From the NCBI GenBank assembly GCA_947652115.1, contig OX393571.1, forward strand, positions 11,851,504 through 11,915,503: a stretch of 64,000 nucleotides of DNA, read 5' to 3'. Shown here one piece after another: positions 52,701 to 61,700 of this stretch (position 1 is its first letter; each line of letters starts with the position of its first letter). The position numbers and the translations under genes are program-made. Below the pieces are notes generated by a model, which did no database searches, was not told the origin of the DNA, and worked only from the letters and a program-made list of their open reading frames with translations. The stretch comes from Blastomussa wellsi. Its lineage: Eukaryota; Cnidaria; Anthozoa; Scleractinia; Plerogyridae.

Positions 52701-55700
52701 CGAGTTGACTATCGCTTATGACAAAACGAGGGTGAGTAGTCTTATTGTTTTAGTAGAAACTCCAAAAGTCGCATTCCAAAACCTACCATTTTATGTACTT
52801 TTAAGCCAAAATAAAGAAAATTCGTGCCTTCAAAGAACAAAGCGCGCGCGATCGTTGTCTATCGGGGAATAGACAACAGAGGGAGAACCGATCAGAACAG
52901 AATTCCCAATAGAACACAGCTGAGTTTATAATGGACGACATAGAAAACGTGTTGGTGGTGATGGTGTTAATAGTGTGATAACAAGACGACAATTTTGAAA
53001 GATTCACAAAGATAAAGCATTATTTCTTGCAAACCTTTGAAACACCAGGTCGAGCGCCATTTGCTCTCTGGAAAAGCTGGTTCTTCGCGACGATTAGAGC
53101 TTTGTCTGTGTATGTCCAACCCTCTGTTGATAACAGAACAAATATATTTAAAACCATTAATACCTTTATAATAATGTTAAGATATTTTCAAGTTGTGTTC
53201 AATAGCACAGTTTAATGAACTCTCTTTCAATTTTAGATGAATTTTGCACAGTATGGCGTGAATGTCCAAAAAGTCGCGCTCACATCTTGCATATTATGAC
53301 TTGCATGTGCGCGGAAATTTGGTCTAACGATTAGGCCCTGTCCACACGTATCCGTTTTCATCTGAAAACACAACTTTTTTGTTACGGATACGGCTTCCGT
53401 CCACACGTGTCCGATGAAAACGGTCGCCGAAAACGCAACTTTTTGAAAACGCAGAGTGAAATTTTTTGAAAACGCCGTTTTCGTTTCTACGTGTGGACGG
53501 GGGAAAACGGAACTTTTTGGAAACGATGACGTATCAGTATTGGATCCAGCCCAGACGCGCGAAAGAAAATGGCACCACGTGGCTTCCCTTCCTATCTTGC
53601 GGGCTCATACCGTCAGCGGTATCTGGGTTTTTCGAATCGTTTCAGAGTTTTCGTGTGGACGGGTGAAAACGATATGAAAACGCTACGTGTGGACGCGATT
53701 ATTTTTGAAAACGGAGAAAAATAGTTGCGCTTTCAAGCGCAAACGGATACGTGTGGACGGGGCCTTAATTGTCGTAATTGCCAGTCGAGGTGAAAGGTTT
53801 CTTTAATGGGGATCAGCAGAGCATTTTAGACCATTCTGTTTACTTTTGATAGTTATGAGTTTTAAAGTTCAAATTGGAAGAACAATAGTCTTTAATTGAC
53901 AAAATCACGGCCACATAACAAACGAAGATGACACCGAATATGAGATAAACTTGAAAAATGTCTGCCCAACGTTTTTCAAGTTTACCCAAATGCAATCCAT
54001 TTGAATCCTCTCCAGTTTTGTTCTTCCATGCCCCTTCTTGGATTTCCTGTGTTCCTATCGAGTTCTTCTACAGTGTTTAGTCCTTATTGTGATATTAAAT
54101 CAATGATTAGTTGGTCAGTGGTGAAATTGTCTGACATTGCGTGACCTAGCCTCTATGAGAATCTGAAGATAATTCACTTACTAAACTGTTTGATATTGTT
54201 TACAGCATTTATGAATTGCATCTTGTTAGAGTACTGATTGAGCTTAATATCAAGATGAGCATCTGTACTGTAGGATATGACCGCCATCTGCAACCCGTTT
54301 GGACCAAAGTTAGTGAAGCCGTTTGCCAGATCTGTGATGAATTTTTTTTGTCGCACAAAATCAGCGTTCTGCATGCTGCCTGATTCGTCCATTAAGATTC
54401 CTAATTCGCCTTTGCAACCTGAGAACAGAAAGTTCATAAAACATAAACGGTGAAGTTTGGCCAGCCAGTCAACAACTACACCCACAAAAACAAGCTTCAT
54501 TTGCATGACTATAACATGTTATTATGTATTGCAAAAGTTACTTTAATAATTATTGCTTATTTAGTTAATTATTATAACTAGAGATTTTAGTTTCTACTTG
54601 TGGCTATTTAACTATTCAAAGGAGCAATTTCAAAGAATGGCAATATATTTTAAATTACGTAATTCACTATTTTTAAAATAGTCAGTAGAATTGATAAGGT
54701 GTTATAATAACGTCTCATGTGTGAAAGTAGTTGTGGCGTCATTTGATTTTACACTGTATTTTACATAAGAACGTGAATCCACAGGTATCCCATGCTCGAT
54801 ATATGGTTGTATTGCAATGCGCAATATCGAGCTTGGGTGACCTGTGGTGTCTCTTATCGAAGAATAGGGTGGATATCTAGTAAAAAAGGGTTCATTTCAA
54901 ATTTTGTTACATTTGAAGAGACTACATTATATTTTACTGTTTCAATCCATGAATATTGAAGATCTTGGTCAACCATGTACACCCAAGGGAAGTGCGAGCC
55001 TTACAATGGTGTTTGTTTTTTCGATATTGCAGATTGTTACTTACAAGAGACATGCAGAGACTGCACTTCTGGCTTGGGACACGTTGCCTGCAAACCTTTA
55101 CAGTTGGGTCGGTGGATGATGGATTGCGTGACCTTGCTGGTACGCTGGCGTGACATTCTCCCACAGGTAGAAGACCAGCTGGCCCACGAATTCCACGAAC
55201 ATGTTACACTAACGCACGGACCTGGGTTAAAAACCACAATTTCGCGTCAGATGTGCAAAATCAAATTTAAAATCTCTAGCATAAAATTTTATTTGTTGTA
55301 GGCTGCAGTCTCCCTCATTGGAAACCTCTCATACTGTTTACTGCAAAAAAAAATTGTGTAGGAAAATGGGTAAACTATTATACTCATGAGAAACCCACTA
55401 TTCCACGAAATACGTGTTTTGTTTTTGTTATGTATTCCCTCCCCCGCAACCCACCGTCATGGGTTGTCCACTTTGAAAAAGTGAACCTAATTTTTTGAAA
55501 TTCGTCACTTGTAATCCGTCTTATAATCTTCTACATCCTTAACCATCCTTGTTCCTTTCTGGTTTAGTATCACCTCCAAAGTGTTTTTCATCCTTAGTAA
55601 AATATTATTTTTTGGTTTCCTACATTATGAGGGTAATTTGGTTCGTTGCAAAAAATGACTCAATATCGTGACGAAGCTTCTTTAATAAATAGTGTCACTT

Positions 55701-58700
55701 TATTTGGTGTTAAAACTAAGACAAAGATTCAACCCCCCCCCCCCTGTGTCATTTTACAAGAAACACAATCTTCAAGCACCCAGAATATTTAATCAAGTCT
55801 CATCTTTGATTTTTAAGGCAAATTGGTTTCATCCACTAAGGTCGTCAAACAGGTGATTTTAACCTCTGGGGTGTCGTTGTTGCCTTGCCTATCCCCTTCA
55901 ACCCCACCTTACATCTTGGGTCGTCTCTATACATGCTTATTTGGCCTTCTGCGAACCCCCGCTCTTCTCCTGAATCTTCATTGTCTTCTCCACTTCCCAT
56001 AGGATCATAAGAATTATTTGTATCTGTATCGCTAGACATTTGAACGCTTTCAATGTCTTCAAACCCTGCTAAACAAGCCAAATAGTTCACCTACTTAGCA
56101 AACAGCTGAGCACCTTGCAAACAACGTGACGTCACTGGATGGAAATGTCTTCCCCAGTCCACGACGAAATTTTAAGGTAAAATTGTGCCTGTTTTGGATT
56201 GTAAAAATCACCGACAAACTTGTGACATATGCACTTTAAAGGTGCTAGACACCCGTGCATTCCGTGGAGCTGATGCCAGCAGCGATCATCACTTAGTCAT
56301 CGCAAAGATCAAGCTACGGCTGTGTAAAGTAGAGAAGAGAAATAACAACTTGAAGAAGTACAATACGACCAAACTCAAAATGCCTGAAGTGGCACAGAAA
56401 TTTAAAATCGAGCTTCGAAACAGATTCAGTTGCCTGGCAGATGACGAAGACAACAGCAGTGATGACCAAACCCACGATATGGAGAACGATTGGAAGAAGA
56501 TCAAGGAAACGTACCAAAAAACAGCTGAAAAGGTTCTGGGTTTTCGTTCAAGGGCAAACAAACCATGGATCAGTGCTGAAAGCTGGAAGAAAATAGATGA
56601 CAGGAGAGAGTTGAAGGTGAAAATAGACTCCACCAGGTCAGAAAGAGTCAAGAAACAGCTAAGAAATGCATACTCAACCAAAAACAAGGAAGTAAAGAAA
56701 CAACTCAAGAAAGACAAAAATGACTGGGCAGAGAAGGTCGCAGAGGAAGCACAGAAAGCTGCGGAGCAGGGTCACCTTAAAACAGTCTATGATGCTACCA
56801 GGAAACTGTCAACTATGAAGGGCAAGACCATGGACATGATAAAGAGCAAAGAAGGAGTGCTGTTGACAAAGCAAGATGAAATCCAAAAACGATGGAAAGA
56901 GCATTTCTCTGAAGTATTGAATCGTCCAGCACCTGAAGATACAGGAGAGTTTGATGAGGTTGACGAGATCCCACAGACTGAAATTGAAATTGACGTAGAT
57001 GCACCAACAAAGGATGAAATCTCTGCAGCTCTCAAGGAGATGAAAAATGGAACAGCTGGAGGAGTTGATTGTCTGACTGTTGAGATCCTAAAAGCAGACT
57101 TAGAAACAACTGTGGACGTCCTCTATTATTTCTTCCATAAGGTGTGGGAACAAGAACAACTACCAGAGGACTGGAAACGTGGGTTGATAGTGAAAATTCC
57201 GAAGAAAGGCGATTTAACCGAATGCAACAACTGGAGGGGCATAACGCTAATGGTTATAGCAGCAAAAGTTCTGGGAAGAGTCATAATCACAAGAATACGA
57301 GATGGGGTTGATAGCATGCTACGACAAGAACAAGCAGGCTTTAGGAAGGGCAGAAGCACAACTGAACAGATATCGAGCAGTGTATCGAATGGAACTCCAT
57401 CCTTTACATATGTTTTGTTGATTTCGCGAAAGCGTTTGATAGTGTGGATCGTCCAGCCCTCTGGAAGATCATGAAGTGTTACGGTATTCCTGAAAAGATC
57501 GTCAAGATGGTGAAAGTGATGTATTGTGGAAGTGAGTGCGCTGTAACCGATAGGTCAGGTGTGTATGACTGGTTTGAGATCAAAACGGGTGTAAAGCAGG
57601 GTTGCTGTATGTCTGGGTTTCTTTTTCTGCTTGTTGTGGATTGGGTTATGAGGAAGACCATCAGGCAGGGGAATACAGGTATCAGGTGGAAATTCAACAG
57701 CTTCCTGGAAGATCTCGACTTTGCTGACGACCTAGCATTAATTTCAAGCAGTAGAAAGCATATACAGGCTAAAGTTAACAATCTGGCACGATATGCAAAA
57801 ATGACGGGTCTCACAATCAACTCAAAAAAGACCAAGATGATGAGCTGGAATATCCCTGCAAGTAGGAAGATCCTGGTCGATGGAAAAGAGCTAGAAACAG
57901 TGTCGAAATTTGTTTACTTAGGAGGAACAGTAACTCAGGAAGGAGGCTCAGATGAAGACATCAAAAGCAGACTTGGAAAAGCCAGGGCAGCTTTTAGCAA
58001 GCTGAGGAACGTGTGGAAGAGTAACCAACTGAAACTGGAAACCAAGATCAAGATCTTTAAATCTAACGTTATAGCTGTCCTCCTATATGGATGTGAAACA
58101 TGGCGCATGACAAAAACTGATGCGACCAAGTTGGATGTTTTTCTTCATAGAAGTCTCAGAAGGATCATGAAGATCTATTGGCCAATGAAAATAACCAACG
58201 AAGAGATACGAAGCCGCGCTAACACCAGCACCATCAGCGAGCAAATTTACCGACGACGATGGAAGTTCATTGGCCATATACTTCGAATGGATGCAAATAA
58301 ACATCCTAAAACAGCAATATCTTGGGCCCCCGAGGGACGTAGAAAGAGAGGTAGACCTAAGGAGACCTGGCGGCGAACGACGGAAAAGGAGAGATTGGCA
58401 ATGGGATTCTCAGCTTGGAGTGAGGCGGCAGTGGCTGCGAAAGACCGTGTTGCATGGCGTAGAAGGGTGTCCGGCCCGATACCCACATAGGGTCACGGTG
58501 ATAAGTCAAGTAAGTCAAGACACCTCGGGAACACTCACTATAACATTAATATTATCTCTTCCTAATATCACATCAGCAAATAACAATGCAAGAAATCTAT
58601 GAATTATACGATTGTGTTATAAACTCACAGTTTGTCGTTTTAGTTTCAGTCTCGTGCTTGTCGCACGTGACTTTGAGGCCTGAGCATCCTCCTTGTCTTT

Positions 58701-61700
58701 TAATGTAATGTTCGTTGACCTTGGTCAATTCTCGGCTGCGTTTCATTGCGACACCGCAAGTAGCTGACCATGCACCCCATTGGCTATAGTCACAAGTCAC
58801 GTAACGACAATTATAAGCTGCAAAGAACAATCAAAATTTCTTTGTCAAATCATTCAACCATAGCAAAAAATTATTAACGCAATGAAGCAAACGGGACGTG
58901 AATAGCAACTTGCGCTAAGCACTCAAAAACTTGTGTAAACCATTTACAAAGCCTTTTATTGATTGGTTAAATTAATTAAATTAAAGGATCGGTTACTTAA
59001 TGACGTCATAGCAAACAAACTACGTGTTGAAACGTAATAGTTCGCAGCCCTCTAGAACCTCTAATTTCATTGGATATTAATAGCATGCAGCTCTATTGGG
59101 GCTAGGGTCCATTGTTACTGTTGTTTGTTTATCATTTTTTCAGCCAATACTGTGGGACCTTGTAAAGAGCTGCGTACCGCCTCGTTGAAACTCACCAGTG
59201 ACGTAGAATGATCGATTTTGTACTGATATTAGTATTGGTATTTATATTGTAAATGGTTACTGAAAAGCCTATCAAGAAAACAAAAAACGAACTTCGAAAC
59301 AATACAGAGGAGGAACTGAATAATAATAGTTGCAAAACAGAAAAGCATTTCTTGCGTCGAGGTTTACCCCCAAAGGAGTTTTTGAAAATAGATGTTGCGC
59401 TGCGTCGACGGTATAGAGGGACATTTCGTTATCAGCTCAAATTAGAAGTCAATAAGGTGAGTAAATTCGCAGAAAGCTCAAGTTTTAAGCATTACTTTCG
59501 ACAAAATGCTAAGGCTCTAAAAGGAACCCTCTCCAATATCTGCTGATTTATTTTGTTTATTTTATTAGCTTCGCATATTGTATATAAACTTGTGATAATT
59601 AACTAAGTAAATCATAGCAAGACAGTTACTTTCGACACTCAATCAACAAAACATGCGTTGCTTAAGTGTGTACAAAACATACTTGAACACGATGAAGCTG
59701 TAATGGAACCAATCAGAGTGCGTAACTGATTCATGTTCTGGACTGAGAACACATGAGTTTTAGCAGGGGACGAAGCCATAAAGGTCAGTTCATTGCGATT
59801 CGTTTTATCACCCACGCCTATAGAAATGATGTTCACTGAAGCGTCTTTAAGCTTTTTGACTGGGGCTTTTAAGGTGTTTATTCCTCCTGTACTTTGTCCG
59901 TCTGTGATGATAATCAAAACCTGTGCGAAAATGGTAAGTACAAGTTGTAAATCGCAGTTGCAACGTTCCGACAAAGCAAACATAACGTTAATCAATCTCA
60001 ATCCCGATTTACGAGGGGTTAAACAGAAATAGTGGTGGGGAGGCAGGGGGGAATGTCATGGCGAAGAGAGGATACCCCCTACGCCCCCCACCCCCACTCT
60101 TCCTAGAGATAAACCAGTCTTAAATATCAAAATGGAACGGAAAACTGCAAAGGACCGCAAACGATAATGCTGCTATCTTATGTAGGATCTGCAAGAGACA
60201 TAATCAGCCAAAAATAATAATGCCATCTGAATCTGATTTTTATGCCTCCTTTTGTTTTAACAACAGCATGGTATACTTGATAATAATCCTTAACCAGATC
60301 CAAGACCTTTTTGGCATGTTTTCTTTTCCACAGACTTTCATTCCAGCATAAAAATTCAAATGACAATGGGAAAAATAAATTGTAGATTTGTTTGTCATAA
60401 ACTGTGGAAATATATGCCGAGAGGGAACGAATCTCTGTTTCAATGGTTGTCTCAAACAACTTATACGAGGTACTCCAGTCAATCAGCGCAAAGATTAGTT
60501 TTAAAGGGCTTTTGTCACTTCTCTGCGCATGCGTGACGATTTGATTTCTGTTCAGACGGACCAGAAATCAAAGTTAATTTATGCGATTAAAATCTGCCAT
60601 CAACCTCAAAAGCTATAAAAATTGAGGTAAGGTATTATTTGGTCATTTTTGGAAGTTTTAAACAGAAAACATTGCTTGTATTTTCTTATCAACATCACAG
60701 GAAATATGATGTTTTCGAAGGGTGATACACAAAGCGGGACAAAAGCTAAGACAAAGGGGCGAGACAGGACAAAGAGGTGTTCGTGCGCACGTGAAAACTC
60801 CCAAAACAATGACAGAAGGCCATGGTGGTTCGTAGCAGGGCGCAGTGCGCAACCTTGCCAAATTTCTATTGGTTAAAACACTTTCTATGCGAATTAAGGC
60901 TCCGCATGCGCATTAGCGTGACAATGGCCCTTTAACCTTCGACGCCTGATTGGCTCATTGTGTTATTGGCGTATGCTGTGCACGTTTGGTTTTGTTTTGG
61001 TCATGAGAAACCGGCTTTAACAATTATAATTAGTTCATGTAGTAAATATCCACGAAATTATCTATCGATACGCCGGTGTTATAGGTGTTAAGGCAAAATA
61101 CTTCTCTGAATACAATTAAGGAGAAGTTTAGTCGTTATTTACCTTGGCAACATTTGTACGTGCACCTTTGGCGGAAGCAAATAGCTGAGACGAAGCCAGG
61201 CTCAAAGCTGTTCCAGTATAGGTCCATCCACCTGCATACAAAGACAAAGTGACATCTTACAGTCCCAAGCTTGTCACAGCTGAGGAGCATTAATTCTTCT
61301 TTCTCAGGGGTGGATGCAGGATTTTTCTCAGGAGGGGTGCACCATTAAGAAATGACGTAATTGACGGGTGACGTAAGCAGAATGCACGTCATCTAAGGGA
61401 AGGGTGCGCACCCCCTGCACCCTCCCCCTAGATCCATCCCTGTTCCTTGATTTCCACATACTTTTCAGTGTCAAATTTGAGAATTTAGTGGTTCATCAAC
61501 CAATGAATGAATGAATGAATGAAAAGTGTTTGCCTGTTTAACTATTTGGGCTCACTTGAAATATAATTTTAACCGTAACTGCAAGCCTACAAATAGGCCA
61601 TTTCCGAGTTCCCTTTTCCCGCTGTTTCAAAACGAGTCTAAGTGCAAAACGATTTGATTTGCATGAGAATGAAGATGCAGATAAAACACATTTTCATATG

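Noticed and set aside
53456..53677. Two overlapping plus-strand ORFs
   Set aside because: Lie wholly inside a TTA-flanked MITE; an artefact of its repeated gaaaacg motifs.
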